Below, piece by piece: positions 11,301 to 19,776 of a DNA stretch of 64,000 bases. The translations under genes and the position numbers were made by a program. The number at the start of each line of letters is the position of its first letter. Position 1 is the first letter of the stretch. Source of the stretch: Psychroserpens luteus (lineage in GTDB: Bacteria; Bacteroidota; Bacteroidia; Flavobacteriales; Flavobacteriaceae); the NCBI RefSeq assembly GCF_015319355.1, contig NZ_JADILU010000005.1, positions 1 to 64,000 on the forward strand. Direction: 5' to 3'. A model generated the notes under the pieces. The model saw only the letters and a list, made by a program, of their open reading frames with translations, did not search any database and had not been told where the DNA came from.

Positions 11301-14300
11301 AAAGAAACTGTCCCCAACTTCTATTTAAACTTCCTAAATGTTGAAAATCGTCATTACACGAATATACAGTCCTTCTTAAAAAATGGTCCGTATCAGAAAC
11401 AGGGAAATTATTCCATTCGTCTGCATGACCAATTATAACATTCCCTGTATTGTATAGGTTATCACCTGTGTAAGCAATAAGCGCACTGTTATATCTTTCA
11501 AATAGCAAGTGATTATTTCTACCTTTAATATAAAATGCAAAATCTACGAGTATATCATTGGGGTCTGTAGTAGCATTACCCGTATAAAAAGAAATAGGTG
11601 TATTATTATCTAAGCTTATGACTCCTTCATTAATCGTCACCTTTCGCTTACCAATAACAACTGCATTCTTTTTTACAACGAATAAAAACTCTCCCGAATC
11701 TTCGGTTGTGAGTGCTTGAGACGTATTAGTTGGGTATATGGTATTAGGCAACACACTATAGGTTGTATTGGTATTGGGCAAGTCATATACAAATTGACCT
11801 GAACCATTACTATAGGATTCCAACTGATACTCTTTTGGGTCATTTTCATAATATATAGAATAAATAGCTGCAATTTCTTTTTCAAATTCCATAACACCAT
11901 CATTATTGGCATTTGCATCAGGCGTATAAACGAACTTAGGCTTCCATTCTGTATCTCCCCATCTTACATTAGAATCAGAGTTTACTTCAAACCTGAAAGA
12001 TATTTGAGAATTAACAGGAATACTACTAATATTAAAATTACTTACACTTCCCGTCTGAGACACTACAGTTGTAACGTTTTTTGGACAAAATTTATAAAAA
12101 ATATTATTTTCTGTTACATCACCCGACACTAAATCCCTTGTACTTTGAATTATTTTATATTCTACATCATCTGATTGATTAGACATCGTAAGACTTGGCC
12201 ATGTAATTTGGATATTTCCTGAACCTTCAAGTTCTAATTCTCGATTATCTCCTAAAAGATAGTCTTCCCCATAATTAAACCTATTTCTATCTAAATTATT
12301 CTGATCGATGTTAGAATTTAAATTCACATATTCTATTGTTGGATTGGTTATTAATAAGTCATTATCTCCATCGATATTTTTATGAACTCTAAAATAAATT
12401 TTTTCTCCTTTACCGATTTGCATTTCAAGTCCGTCGTAACTATCATGGCCATGCACATCTGATATATCAAGAGAAGGGTCATAGGTGTCAACGTGAGTAA
12501 TAAGAATATTTTCACTTTGAAAGGAATTATTAAACTCTCTTAAATATAATCTATAGTTGTCATTAGTTCTCCACCATTCAGATTCAATACTATAAGTGAG
12601 CGTACTGTTTGAACTTTGCGGCATAAACTGTACATTATCTGTAATTCTTATGTGGCCATCTCTAGGTGCTACCCATGTTCTCACAATATCATAATGCGTA
12701 GATACTTCGTCAGAAATTGGATCAATATCTTCTACATCATCTGGATTTATCAAACTTGGATCTGCAGTAATTAACATGTTAGGTGTATTTGTACTAGAAG
12801 TTTCAAAAACATTATTACCCTCATCGTTTAGCCCTGTGTTAAAGTACACGCTATTATTATTGACTATATCAGGCAACAAATCGCCATTACCATCAGTTAT
12901 ATAAATATCAGTTTCGTTTTCAGTTTTAAAACGCTTAGTACCTGCATAAAAACTCAAAAAGTGTGCATCATAAGAATCTCCAGCAACAGTTACTGTTTTA
13001 CCTTTTGTTCTTTGATAATTATTAATGTTTAGTACTGTTTTTTCCTCATCAATAATGATATGATCTCCATTAGCATCAACTATATGTGGCAAATATTTAA
13101 GTTTATCTCCTGATCGGTATAAAATATCATCTAATCCGTTTCCATCCATATCAACCATGGCAATCTTCCCTTTATTTTTGGTGTAATTTTCTCCAAAAAC
13201 TGCACCTGCTGTAAAAACCCATCCTGGATTATTACCTACATAAAATAAACTTATTCCTGCAGCTATTCTGGCATCCCAACTCAATTCAGTACTTTCACTA
13301 GAATTTATTCTAGAAGTTCCCAGAGCATTTCCAAACCCAAGAGCATAGCTTGCCGAAAAATTAGGCACATCAATAGATTTTGGTGGATTGAACATAAATT
13401 TATTTTGACCTATATCATTGTAATAATCAAATTCATGCTCATAAAACTCCACATTGTTTGCATCCCGTTCAGCGATACTATTTAATTGGGATTTAAAAAA
13501 CACACTAGAACCATATTTTAAAGCATAATATCTAATTAAATCACCATCATCATATACTCTAATTTCACTTAAAACACCTGGCACAACACGTTTAATACCT
13601 AAACGAGCATCAATAATAGGATCTTGACGTAAATTACCTGTTGAACTATTAGATACAAACTCTACTCTATACAATCCATTATTATCTCCATAACCAGTAT
13701 AGTAGATATTAGCTATTCTAAAAACTCTTCCTCCATTTAAATTAGCATTAGCACCATTATATCCAAATGCAGTATAATTACCATATTCATACTTAACATT
13801 GTTCTTATAAACATCTTCAATCATAAATAGTCCCCAGTGGACAATATTTCCGTTACCATCTTTAATTACACTATTATTTTCAACACTTGTTTTTCCACCG
13901 TACCAAAAAATTGTACCATCAGATGTTGTTACTTTCCAGTAATAATTGCTCGGAGAGTTTCCTAATCGTTCTATTTTAGAAAAACTTCCTTGCTTTCTTG
14001 GCGTAAAGATTGCATCAGATATTCTATCTCTTTCTACTGTTGAATATATCCCAGATTGTGAGGAAGCATCATAATGTCTGTTGGGCATCCAGTCTACTCT
14101 ATCTCCTTCAGTATTCGTAATTTTAGAATACATTAATTGTTCACCATTTAACATATACAATTCTGACTCTTTGGAAGTATTAAATAATGGGACTCCCCAT
14201 CTTGTATCAATAGTAATTGAAGGCGTATTTAAATTCCACCCAATACCTAACCACCCATTATTGTTTTCACTGTTATATTGCAACCCTAATTGAGGCTGCA

Positions 14301-15858
14301 TACCGTTACGTCCTGATGGAATTTTAATAGGAAAAGAAACATTCGCATCACCCTTTTGAGAGACTTGCGGAGCTGCAATCATGGTTATTTCACTAGCTGG
14401 ATTAGCAGCCTGAATATCATTCATCATTGTTGAGGTAAAAGCATTTGTTTGTGGACTTTCAGGGGTTTGAATAATGCCATTGATGTAGTCTGTAAAATGC
14501 GTTGTTTTAGAAACAATCGCTTTTTTGTTATAGTTTATAGAATCTTTTTCAACTACAAGCCACCTTTTGCTTTGAGTATCAAAAAAATACGTTTTAATAT
14601 CTTTTTCGGTATAACCTTTAGGGATTGCAATAGAATCATACGGTATTTCTAAGGTTACAGGAGTAACAAACTTTGTTCCATCTGGCAGAAATCGGTATGC
14701 ACTTCCGCCTGCAGTAACATTTATTAAACCTGGTGTTAGATTAGGTAAATCTATAGTTCTTAAAATTTTAGCTGTTAATGTTTTTGCTTGAATTATAGAA
14801 CTATCATTTAAAGTCAGTTTGGCATCACCTATATGTAAAGATGATTTCTGATAAGCTTCAAACCTCTGAATTGCAGAGCGTTTTTCTAATTTGATAGCAT
14901 TTAAATTATCTGCTTCTAAATTTTTAACCTGAATTTGCTTCTCTTGAATTTTTTTCGCTCCATTTTCACTAAATAATTCTAATTTTAACTTCGAATTATT
15001 GTCAACATTAATAAAACCTTCAAAAACATTATCGTGTAATTTTAATTCTTGTTCATTAGCATAGACCTTAAAGTCATTTACATAACCTCTTAAAAAACCA
15101 ACGACATATCTTTTACCTGATTTAGTTAAATCATAATTATTATTTGTAAGAACAATTTCAGCAAAATTATTTTTGGTAATACTTGAACTTTCAGTTTTAA
15201 TCTTTACGTCTCTAATTTTATACTGATAATCTGCATTTGGTGGAAGAGTGAAAAATATCGAATTTTCTCCTACATGCATCCATTTACAATCTATCTCCTC
15301 TCTTTTTTTAATCCATTGATTTGATTTTTTAACCATATAACCACCATAAACCCATTGATGATTTATACTTTTTGATGGTGTTGATTTTTCATCTATCCCA
15401 TAAATTTCATATTCCAAAAATATCTTCTTGTCAATTAAACTAAAATTATCAGGAATGTTGACACTAAAATAATTGTCTTTCGGGTTATCAATTTTTGTTA
15501 TTGTGTCAACCTCTATTTTACCCAATTGTAAGTCTGCACTAAAAATAGTCTCAACCTTGAAATCACTTTTATGAGTATAATTTCTCTTATATGATTTGGT
15601 TACTATTGTAGGTTTTTTATCTGTAGGCTTGTACACTTTTTTCAATAAAGTATCAGCTTCTAAAATATTAACCTCTTTTTTGGTTTGTAATAGTGCTTTA
15701 AAAAGTGTTAAATCTTTTTTACTATCATTAATGACTTTACTTTCTTTTGAGTATGAAAGATAAAGACCAAATACAATAAAAAGACAAATAAAAACCTTTT
15801 TGAAAACTTTATAAAAATTCTTGAAGTTTAAATCGGAGCTTGAAGTAAATATATTCAT
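5344..15858 (-). CDS. Giant SpvB/FG-GAP/RHS-repeat protein with alpha/beta-hydrolase-like C-terminal tip
   Basis: 3504 residues. A hydrophobic N-terminal segment (about 22-38) could be a signal peptide or anchor. A pre-SpvB region ends in TTHFTDYINGI. SpvB-type motifs start near 486 (FPIKIPSGRNG, GWLGIGWNLNTP). FG-GAP/VCBS motifs occur near 903, 989, 1728, 1819, 1904 and 2009 (for example DLNGDGLLD). YD/RHS repeats run from about 2230 to 3000. The RHS core includes HPDHLGTGTYLTD and FSGKELDRETNFYYFGARYY and ends at DPDGR (3260-3264). The 240-residue tip holds FVPGLGYD, GASQG with Ser3363, and late His3474, consistent with a lipase/esterase fold. The layout resembles a fused TcB-TcC cocoon without TcA. 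It lies 6 bp after the T9SS-sorted gene and overlaps the small lipoprotein gene. No T9SS C-terminal domain is visible, so its export route is unknown. The architecture is seen; toxicity is inferred. Confidence 0.9.
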   Translation of the reverse strand: MNIFTSSSDLNFKNFYKVFKKVFICLFIVFGLYLSYSKESKVINDSKKDLTLFKALLQTKKEVNILEADTLLKKVYKPTDKKPTIVTKSYKRNYTHKSDFKVETIFSADLQLGKIEVDTITKIDNPKDNYFSVNIPDNFSLIDKKIFLEYEIYGIDEKSTPSKSINHQWVYGGYMVKKSNQWIKKREEIDCKWMHVGENSIFFTLPPNADYQYKIRDVKIKTESSSITKNNFAEIVLTNNNYDLTKSGKRYVVGFLRGYVNDFKVYANEQELKLHDNVFEGFINVDNNSKLKLELFSENGAKKIQEKQIQVKNLEADNLNAIKLEKRSAIQRFEAYQKSSLHIGDAKLTLNDSSIIQAKTLTAKILRTIDLPNLTPGLINVTAGGSAYRFLPDGTKFVTPVTLEIPYDSIAIPKGYTEKDIKTYFFDTQSKRWLVVEKDSINYNKKAIVSKTTHFTDYINGIIQTPESPQTNAFTSTMMNDIQAANPASEITMIAAPQVSQKGDANVSFPIKIPSGRNGMQPQLGLQYNSENNNGWLGIGWNLNTPSITIDTRWGVPLFNTSKESELYMLNGEQLMYSKITNTEGDRVDWMPNRHYDASSQSGIYSTVERDRISDAIFTPRKQGSFSKIERLGNSPSNYYWKVTTSDGTIFWYGGKTSVENNSVIKDGNGNIVHWGLFMIEDVYKNNVKYEYGNYTAFGYNGANANLNGGRVFRIANIYYTGYGDNNGLYRVEFVSNSSTGNLRQDPIIDARLGIKRVVPGVLSEIRVYDDGDLIRYYALKYGSSVFFKSQLNSIAERDANNVEFYEHEFDYYNDIGQNKFMFNPPKSIDVPNFSASYALGFGNALGTSRINSSESTELSWDARIAAGISLFYVGNNPGWVFTAGAVFGENYTKNKGKIAMVDMDGNGLDDILYRSGDKLKYLPHIVDANGDHIIIDEEKTVLNINNYQRTKGKTVTVAGDSYDAHFLSFYAGTKRFKTENETDIYITDGNGDLLPDIVNNNSVYFNTGLNDEGNNVFETSSTNTPNMLITADPSLINPDDVEDIDPISDEVSTHYDIVRTWVAPRDGHIRITDNVQFMPQSSNSTLTYSIESEWWRTNDNYRLYLREFNNSFQSENILITHVDTYDPSLDISDVHGHDSYDGLEMQIGKGEKIYFRVHKNIDGDNDLLITNPTIEYVNLNSNIDQNNLDRNRFNYGEDYLLGDNRELELEGSGNIQITWPSLTMSNQSDDVEYKIIQSTRDLVSGDVTENNIFYKFCPKNVTTVVSQTGSVSNFNISSIPVNSQISFRFEVNSDSNVRWGDTEWKPKFVYTPDANANNDGVMEFEKEIAAIYSIYYENDPKEYQLESYSNGSGQFVYDLPNTNTTYSVLPNTIYPTNTSQALTTEDSGEFLFVVKKNAVVIGKRKVTINEGVISLDNNTPISFYTGNATTDPNDILVDFAFYIKGRNNHLLFERYNSALIAYTGDNLYNTGNVIIGHADEWNNFPVSDTDHFLRRTVYSCNDDFQHLGSLNRSWGQFLYNDELDDDDSVASDEFGKLINTFIVDLQSSNSSNDILDLLGVDSNYCSDTYTDQQDIEDCLIAQLEDLYDIPDEGSIDENTDLESLVNTIFTNIDISTLSNLSALMSMKPYRYEENNTLKEKWIGFSDKQFSTTNSVKNGDFTFSEFDQVFENPDEVESPYLEADQSTGMYAMTLVHKSSARSYSAGYGSLTFSKSESSYSNRISGFMDINGDKYPDLLTSVSAQSSNMTGGHTDVVNNYNIDPISSTDSDNSSLSLKRSYPIAGREKTKESKSDTGDPKYHAGIGLSANLGGENKERSSFVDLNGDGLLDRVTHNGSTFKYRLNNGSGFSNTQEDFALYNSIETHPNSLSASASISANLNLGNVPFSVSLGYSSTGSNTDVSLQDMNGDGLIDLLVFNNSNNAKVYFNVGNKFLNSPVSLTYANNSYVSLFDDGKTTSASLAGSLSYFYGWSVCCPLPLPPFYWPIIFVKVGGSAGGSASLSISETERQFSDFNNDGYADYVKKDGRDLKVYYSRIGRTDKLKSVSNPLGGIFTIDYEHKSVDYNNPTSKWVMSSIIAEDGLDIALDGKDIYRKDFEYENGFYDRRERTFYGYETVSTKEFINGDTDNPSLYRSSISKYYNKSYFLQGMPIDSRMERVGGSNNTYSITQNTYKLFQVNPDGTIDLDSQVDLDYDTGGTEGRRQAAPLLTEAITEIKEFSTNSIISKVNMTYDEYGRVVDYIDHGDLAIEEDEYHTTIRYHGLNNNILSVPSMIRVFEGVSGTSNLMRQRTTEINNPDTGEISVIKAWLNDSDFAETIMKYNQFGNLAEIYYPENANGQSMYNKYTYDNIYNKYIVEISDAFGYSSNSTHDSKFDVVLKTTDITGNVMTYTYDSFGRITSVVAPKEASNNNAYTIGFQYMPTYNEVVTNGYSGCIDEEDFVPVAITKHYDVLHPTNPLETFTFVDGLSRPIQVKKDVELNVGTPSAPEYKEFMSVSGIVTYDDFGRPIKQYHPKKENKDCSINFVINEIDDPLSNYFVSTSYDELDRAVLVVDQVGSESNFKYTIENDAFDNLNQLNTSIVNQDAQDIITHTYTDIKGRKTSVNTIGPNGDIWTRFNYDVINQMTSYTDDENLTTINIYDNYGRKISTSHPDNGETNITYDLSGNILTLQTANLESNETSISYDYEYNRLVKIIFPELEGSNISNVTYYYGAPNSGNKTGKLIYQQDATGEQEFDYGNMGELVYNKRTVVAPNLPTRSFITHYEYDSFNRLQTLIYPDGEKVGHGYDLGGNLNRIVGEHQGSEYPYVKQVDYDYFGQKTFILYGNGTNNTYTYQPDLRRLENLISKTGDNNVMFNNTYKYDNIGNITQLENNAAYNPNNQLGGTYTHKYGYDILNRLIGAEGGFRGYENNVSDYKLSMKYNTTHGITSKNQEHNQSGGVNPNNSYANTYKYYEGTHQVKEISNGSNSTKSFKYDFNGNTIFEQDFDGNERGLYWDESNRLRVIAGKETMQHYIYDATGERTLKSSSSLEEVYNNGQPVNTNSINFDNYTTYASPYLVIDANQRYSKHYFMGSQRIVSKIGEQNIDIFNSENPRLAASGKEKSSQSKVAMDEIRQRQISDLLVIIEKAGLGAPKFKDYEVNSDSIIKDETRAPQNYGIYFFHPDHLGTGTYLTDMSGNPYQFFINLPFGETMYEQHSYAEDYVNPYKFSGKELDRETNFYYFGARYYDPNTSLWLSVDPLTENYPSIGGYSYCANNPIIYFDPDGRRIYFVPGLGYDPSDPSPYVSGFEISANTYLKNYNTYSKTIDGSFSTFSDMMHVMWNGQKPLRGLAPEGSRIHNVASSIAQDFISNTLQEGEQNNLVGASQGSVTIAQAAIQLLENPSEYGLDDDYTIDNLVLVGSPVNKDSKLMAKLQNLKEQGKIGNILYEDYQSKDSNGNYNDMVTGLASKTRAGAVIKGIGFIVRMLSKKSREKDPHYRASQDLPPNPGDPNFSAGIIINLKKDGVH

Positions 15859-15864
15859 GTAGTT

Positions 15865-17721
15865 TTATTTTACGATAAGTTTAAAGGTTTTAGTTTTTTG
15901 AGAATATTTTATATTTATGAAGTAAACACCACTATTTTCAATCTGTTTTTGATAAGTAGTTGTTTTTATTTTTTGTAAACTCTCATTGAGAATTAACTTA
16001 CCATTTACATCAAATAATGTTATGTCTAAATTTTGAACTTTAGTGAAATTAAAATTAAGGTTTAGGTTTTCACCTGCACTTATAGGGTTTGGAGTTAAGG
16101 TGATTTCAGCATTAGTATCGTCATCAAGTTTATTATATTCAACCGATAGAGGAAAATCACAATCACAACTTTCAGTACTTACATTTAGTCTATATACGCC
16201 TTCTTCGGAAATTCTAACATCTTTGGTTTCAGTAATTATTTGTTCATTAAAATACCATTTATATTTCAAGTTTTCTGAATCAATTGTGGTAGTTATTGAT
16301 GGTGACATGAGCCTAGAATCACCTTCAAAAATTTCAATTTGTGAAGACATTTCAACTATGATTTGCGAATCTTTAACCTCAAACAGTTCAGAGATTATTT
16401 GATTAAACTTATCCCTAACAACAATCTCGTATTCACCAGAGGTTTCAAATGTTTTAGAAAACACGTTATCATTTATATTATAATTCTCTTTGGCATTTGT
16501 CTTAAGATTTGTTAATTGAATAGTGTAAGGCTGAACTCCTCCAGCTATATCAAATTTGAACTCTGATAAAGAATTACAAATCATGTTTTCAGCAAAGTCA
16601 ATGTTAATGTCATCAATTTTTAATAGTTTAAAATAGCCCTCTTTTTGAAGTTCTACGCCTTTAAAATTTAGAGATAACGAATCTATTTGTGATGGTTCAA
16701 ATAATTCAATAGCATCTATATTATCAATGGTGAAAGCATCACTTTGATCTGAAAATGCTAAATACAAATTCTCATGGCCTTGGAGTGACTCCAAATCTTT
16801 TGAGCTTAAATCAAAATCCAAATTAACTAATGGAGATTCATCAGAATTCACCTCATCAAGTATTGAATACTTATACTTCCATGTTCTCTGAACAAAACTA
16901 GTCTCTCTTTTATCTTCTTCTATTCTAATAGTTTCGTTATCATCACCCCAAAGTAAATATTCAATTTTATCATTTGGAGTTTCCGCATCTCTATTAAAAT
17001 TATATGCTATTTCTAAACCATCACCTTGAGAATTTTTTGAAGACTTCTGATTTAAACCTTTATCAATATTAAAATCTATTCCGGTAACTCGATGTGAAAA
17101 TTTCTCAGATTTAGAAGCATTCCATATCGTATCATTATGACGTCCTAAATAATCTTGCTCTTCTGTGAGTGAAATTCCAAATTTTAAAGCTAAATAAGTT
17201 TCTACTTTTCTAATTTCTTTTGTAGACAATATTTCTGGTAAAACAATTATTTCCAGAAATTTAAAACTATCATCTTTTAGTTTAGATTTATAAAATATCA
17301 TTTCATTTTTAGAAGACAGGTTGACTTTTGCATCATGAAAGGTGTACGAGACTATTTGTCCATATGGCTTTGTCTCAATTTCAATAACTTTCTTTCCGTT
17401 CTTTACAATCCCTTCAGTTGATATTTCAACATTTTGATGCCCATATTTTAAACTCGCTATTTTATTGACACTAGCAATTGAATCATTCTTAAAAACAAAA
17501 AAGAAAGTAGATTTTTCATTTAGTTTATTTACAAAGCTCAAATCCTTATCGAGTTTCAAAATAGGGTTTTTGTTAATTGTTTCTGCTTTAGAATTACTAT
17601 CTCCTTTGATCCATAAAATATTCTGATCAAACAATAAGTTATCTTGCGAATAGCTGTGTAAAAAAAATAGGAATGCGGAAGCAATTGTGATAATTGCTTT
17701 AAACTTGTAGAGGTTTTGCAT
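15865..17721 (-). CDS. T9SS type A sorting domain surface protein, RHS partner
   Basis: 618 residues from the ATG at 17721; the frame extends to a TTG at 17730, but MQNLYKFKAI... gives a proper signal peptide ending near SYSQ. The first half is a beta-rich region of a type common in Bacteroidota surface proteins (VETYLALKFGISL, GRHNDTIW, VTGIDFN). The middle resembles Ig/SprB-like sheets (GGVQPYTIQLTN; YKWYFNEQ). The last 75 residues form a T9SS type A sorting domain (LTPNPISAGE, LFDVNGKLI, SGVYFINI, KTFKLIVK). It is therefore expected to be exported by T9SS and anchored at the surface. The stop is only 6 bp from the RHS start, so the two are cotranscribed. A role in delivering or displaying the RHS protein is inferred. 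Confidence 0.85.
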   Translation of the reverse strand: MQNLYKFKAIITIASAFLFFLHSYSQDNLLFDQNILWIKGDSNSKAETINKNPILKLDKDLSFVNKLNEKSTFFFVFKNDSIASVNKIASLKYGHQNVEISTEGIVKNGKKVIEIETKPYGQIVSYTFHDAKVNLSSKNEMIFYKSKLKDDSFKFLEIIVLPEILSTKEIRKVETYLALKFGISLTEEQDYLGRHNDTIWNASKSEKFSHRVTGIDFNIDKGLNQKSSKNSQGDGLEIAYNFNRDAETPNDKIEYLLWGDDNETIRIEEDKRETSFVQRTWKYKYSILDEVNSDESPLVNLDFDLSSKDLESLQGHENLYLAFSDQSDAFTIDNIDAIELFEPSQIDSLSLNFKGVELQKEGYFKLLKIDDINIDFAENMICNSLSEFKFDIAGGVQPYTIQLTNLKTNAKENYNINDNVFSKTFETSGEYEIVVRDKFNQIISELFEVKDSQIIVEMSSQIEIFEGDSRLMSPSITTTIDSENLKYKWYFNEQIITETKDVRISEEGVYRLNVSTESCDCDFPLSVEYNKLDDDTNAEITLTPNPISAGENLNLNFNFTKVQNLDITLFDVNGKLILNESLQKIKTTTYQKQIENSGVYFINIKYSQKTKTFKLIVK

Positions 17722-17854
17722 AAAATTCAATAGTTGATTTATTAAACGTTTAAATAACTAAAAATAATGTTAAAAAACAAGAAAAAGTAAATAAATTCCT
17801 AATTTTAGATTGATTTTTTATTAAATCATGTTCCATTCCTTATTTTAATATATT

Positions 17855-17862
17855 TATATTTG
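17855..17862 (+). promoter_or_regulatory. Bacteroidota -7 box for dodecin
   Basis: TATATTTG matches TAnnTTTG, 23 bp before the ATG at 17886. No clear TTG at the expected -33 distance. Confidence 0.45.
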
Positions 17863-17885
17863 TGTGAATTAAAAACAACACTCAA

Positions 17886-18086
17886 ATGGCAGTATTAAAA
17901 GTAATTGAAGTATTATCAAATTCTAATGAAAGCTGGGAAGATGCAACAAGAAAAGCAGTAAAACAAGCATCAAAAAGTGTAAAAAATATCAAATCTGTAT
18001 ATGTGCAAGAACAAAGTGCAATAGTTAAAGATGACAACGTTACAGAGTTTAGAGTTAATTTGAAATTAACTTTTGAATTAAAATAA
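17886..18086 (+). CDS. Dodecin family flavin-binding protein
   Basis: 66 residues, the normal dodecin length. The sequence fits the family: an N-terminal strand (VLKVIEVLSNS), the flavin-stacking Trp in ESWEDAT, a helix (KAVKQASKSVKNIKSV) and a C-terminal strand pair ending FRVNLKLTFEL. Dodecins form 12-subunit hollow shells that store or buffer riboflavin or FMN in the cytoplasm. The gene is monocistronic, with its own promoter box and a strong terminator just after the stop. It is divergent from the T9SS/RHS unit. Confidence 0.93.
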   Translation: MAVLKVIEVLSNSNESWEDATRKAVKQASKSVKNIKSVYVQEQSAIVKDDNVTEFRVNLKLTFELK

Positions 18087-18091
18087 GACCT

Positions 18092-18133
18092 AAAACCATA
18101 CCTTTTTTTAAATTAAAAAAAGGTATGGTTTTT
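18092..18133 (+). terminator. Rho-independent terminator after dodecin
   Basis: A near-perfect inverted repeat: AAAACCATACC plus seven T pairs with seven A plus GGTATGGTTTT, followed by a T-run. It starts 6 bp after the dodecin stop. It also overlaps an in-frame ATG at 18125, which argues for the downstream ATG (18167) as the true start of the next gene. Confidence 0.85.
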
Positions 18134-18166
18134 GATGTTAATCAAAAAAATCATTTAAACAATATT

Positions 18167-18874
18167 ATGAAAAAATCAACATTATTTTTTATTTCCCTAA
18201 GTCTAGTAGTAGCTTCAAGTTTCAACTTTGTTCAAGCACAGGAAGATATAGGATCTAATCAAGCTTTAATGGAAGGAAGTGGTTCATTTATTACTACGAT
18301 TAATAAAAAAAATCAAAAAGCAATTGGATCACCTTATCTCTATGAAGATTTTACAGTTGCAAAAATATCTGCTATGCCAACAGAAGTTTATAACATAAGG
18401 TATAATGCCTATACCGATGAAATTGAAGTAAAAGTTGGAGAAGACAAGGTGCAAAATTTCAATAAGAGTATTAGTAATGTTGTGATTACATTTATTAATG
18501 ATGATTTAAAACTAACGCCTTTAAACTACATTAATTCTGATGATGGCATGCAAAGAGGGTATTTTGTTCCATTAACAGATGATAATGGAAAGATAAAACT
18601 TTTCTCTAAAAAACAAGTAAAGTATTATAAAGCTAAGCTAGCTATAACAGGTTATGACAAAGACAAGCCTGCAGAATTCAAAAATATTAGTGACACACAC
18701 TTTATTTCTATAAATGGTGCTTATGCACGTGAATTACCAAGCAAGAAAAAAGACATAGCCAATTTGTTTCCAAAAAACTCAAAAGAAGTTTTAAACTTTA
18801 TTAAAAAGAATAAAATAAAAACGTCTCGTGAAGAAGATTTAATAGAGTTAATTGGCTACCTCAACACGCTTTAG
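18167..18874 (+). CDS. Secreted protein of unknown function
   Basis: 235 residues from the ATG at 18167. The first 25 residues form a Sec signal peptide (LFFISLSLVVASSF, then VQAQ). The mature part contains GSGSFITTIN, SPYLYEDF and a repeated strand pattern, with a Lys-rich C-terminus. I do not recognise a named family; small secreted proteins of this look are common in Flavobacteriaceae. An earlier ATG at 18125 lies inside the dodecin terminator stem and would hide the signal peptide, so it is not used. Followed by its own terminator at 18894-18926. Confidence 0.8.
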   Translation: MKKSTLFFISLSLVVASSFNFVQAQEDIGSNQALMEGSGSFITTINKKNQKAIGSPYLYEDFTVAKISAMPTEVYNIRYNAYTDEIEVKVGEDKVQNFNKSISNVVITFINDDLKLTPLNYINSDDGMQRGYFVPLTDDNGKIKLFSKKQVKYYKAKLAITGYDKDKPAEFKNISDTHFISINGAYARELPSKKKDIANLFPKNSKEVLNFIKKNKIKTSREEDLIELIGYLNTL

Positions 18875-18893
18875 TATTAAAACATTAAATTTG

Positions 18894-18926
18894 AAACCCG
18901 AACGCATTCTTATATCGTTCGGGTTT
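18894..18926 (+). terminator. Rho-independent terminator after secreted protein
   Basis: The stem AAACCCGAACG pairs with CGTTCGGGTTT across an 11-base loop and is followed by T-rich sequence, 20 bp after the stop at 18874. Confidence 0.88.
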
Positions 18927-18963
18927 TTATTATTAATATTATACTCTAATTAAAAATTATATT

Positions 18964-19776
18964 ATGGATTTACAAGAATGGATAGACAAAGGTTATGAAA
19001 TCATCGTTGATTTTGGTCCTAAAGTAATAGCAGCTATTGCTATATGGATTATTGGTTCATGGGTTATAAAAACCCTAATCAAAGGTGTAAGAAAGACAAT
19101 GAACAAAAGAGAATTTGACCCAAGTCTTCAAAAATTTCTTTTAAATCTTGTTGGATGGGTCTTAAAGATTGTTCTCATTATAGTAATTTTAGGTACTCTT
19201 GGTATTGAGACGACTTCATTTGCAGCAGTTTTAGCAGCAGCTGGTTTAGCCATTGGCTTAGCATTACAAGGTTCTCTTGGTAATTTTGCAGGAGGTGTTT
19301 TACTTATGATTTTTAAACCTATTAAAATAGGTGATTTAATTGAAGCTCAAGGTGAAGTTGGTGTTGTAAAAGAAATTGAAATTTTCACGACTAAACTTAC
19401 TGGACTTTCAAACAGAGAGATTATTATACCTAATGCAGCGCTTTCTAATGGAAATATAATTAATTTTTCTACTGAAGGTACTCGTAGAGTAGATTTAGTA
19501 TTTGGCGTTGGTTATGATAGTGACATCAAACAAACTAAAAATGTTTTTAAAAGTGTTTTAGATGCACATCCATTAATATTGAAGGATCCTGCTCCAACAA
19601 TAGCAGTATCTGAACTTGCAGATAGCTCAATAAATTTTGTAGTAAGACCATGGTGTAATACTGCAGATTATTGGACTGTATTCTTTGATGTTACAGAACA
19701 AACCAAAGAAGCATTAGATGCAGCTGGTATAGAAATACCTTATCCACATGCTGTTGAAATACAAAAACAAGGCTAA
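18964..19776 (+). CDS. Small-conductance mechanosensitive channel, MscS family
   Basis: 270 residues, the size of E. coli MscS. Three membrane helices lie at about 18-38, 62-82 and 87-118. The third carries the Gly/Ala-rich pore helix (AAAGLAIGLALQGSLGNFAGG), followed by the beta domain (PIKIGDLIEAQGEVGVVKEI, REIIIPNAALSNGNIINFS) and an alpha/beta C-terminal cage region. It opens on membrane tension to release solutes during osmotic downshock. The stop overlaps the tsaB stop by 4 bp in convergent orientation, so transcription must end inside tsaB; see the hairpin at 19827-19859. Confidence 0.94.
   Translation: MDLQEWIDKGYEIIVDFGPKVIAAIAIWIIGSWVIKTLIKGVRKTMNKREFDPSLQKFLLNLVGWVLKIVLIIVILGTLGIETTSFAAVLAAAGLAIGLALQGSLGNFAGGVLLMIFKPIKIGDLIEAQGEVGVVKEIEIFTTKLTGLSNREIIIPNAALSNGNIINFSTEGTRRVDLVFGVGYDSDIKQTKNVFKSVLDAHPLILKDPAPTIAVSELADSSINFVVRPWCNTADYWTVFFDVTEQTKEALDAAGIEIPYPHAVEIQKQG

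Noticed and set aside
11673-11918. 81-residue same-strand frame inside the RHS gene, suggesting a frameshift
   Set aside because: The main frame is uninterrupted across the region; the small frame is a shifted shadow.
16043-16402. 119-residue plus-strand open frame
   Set aside because: Antisense to the T9SS sorting domain gene; Ser/Leu-rich composition typical of reversed coding sequence.
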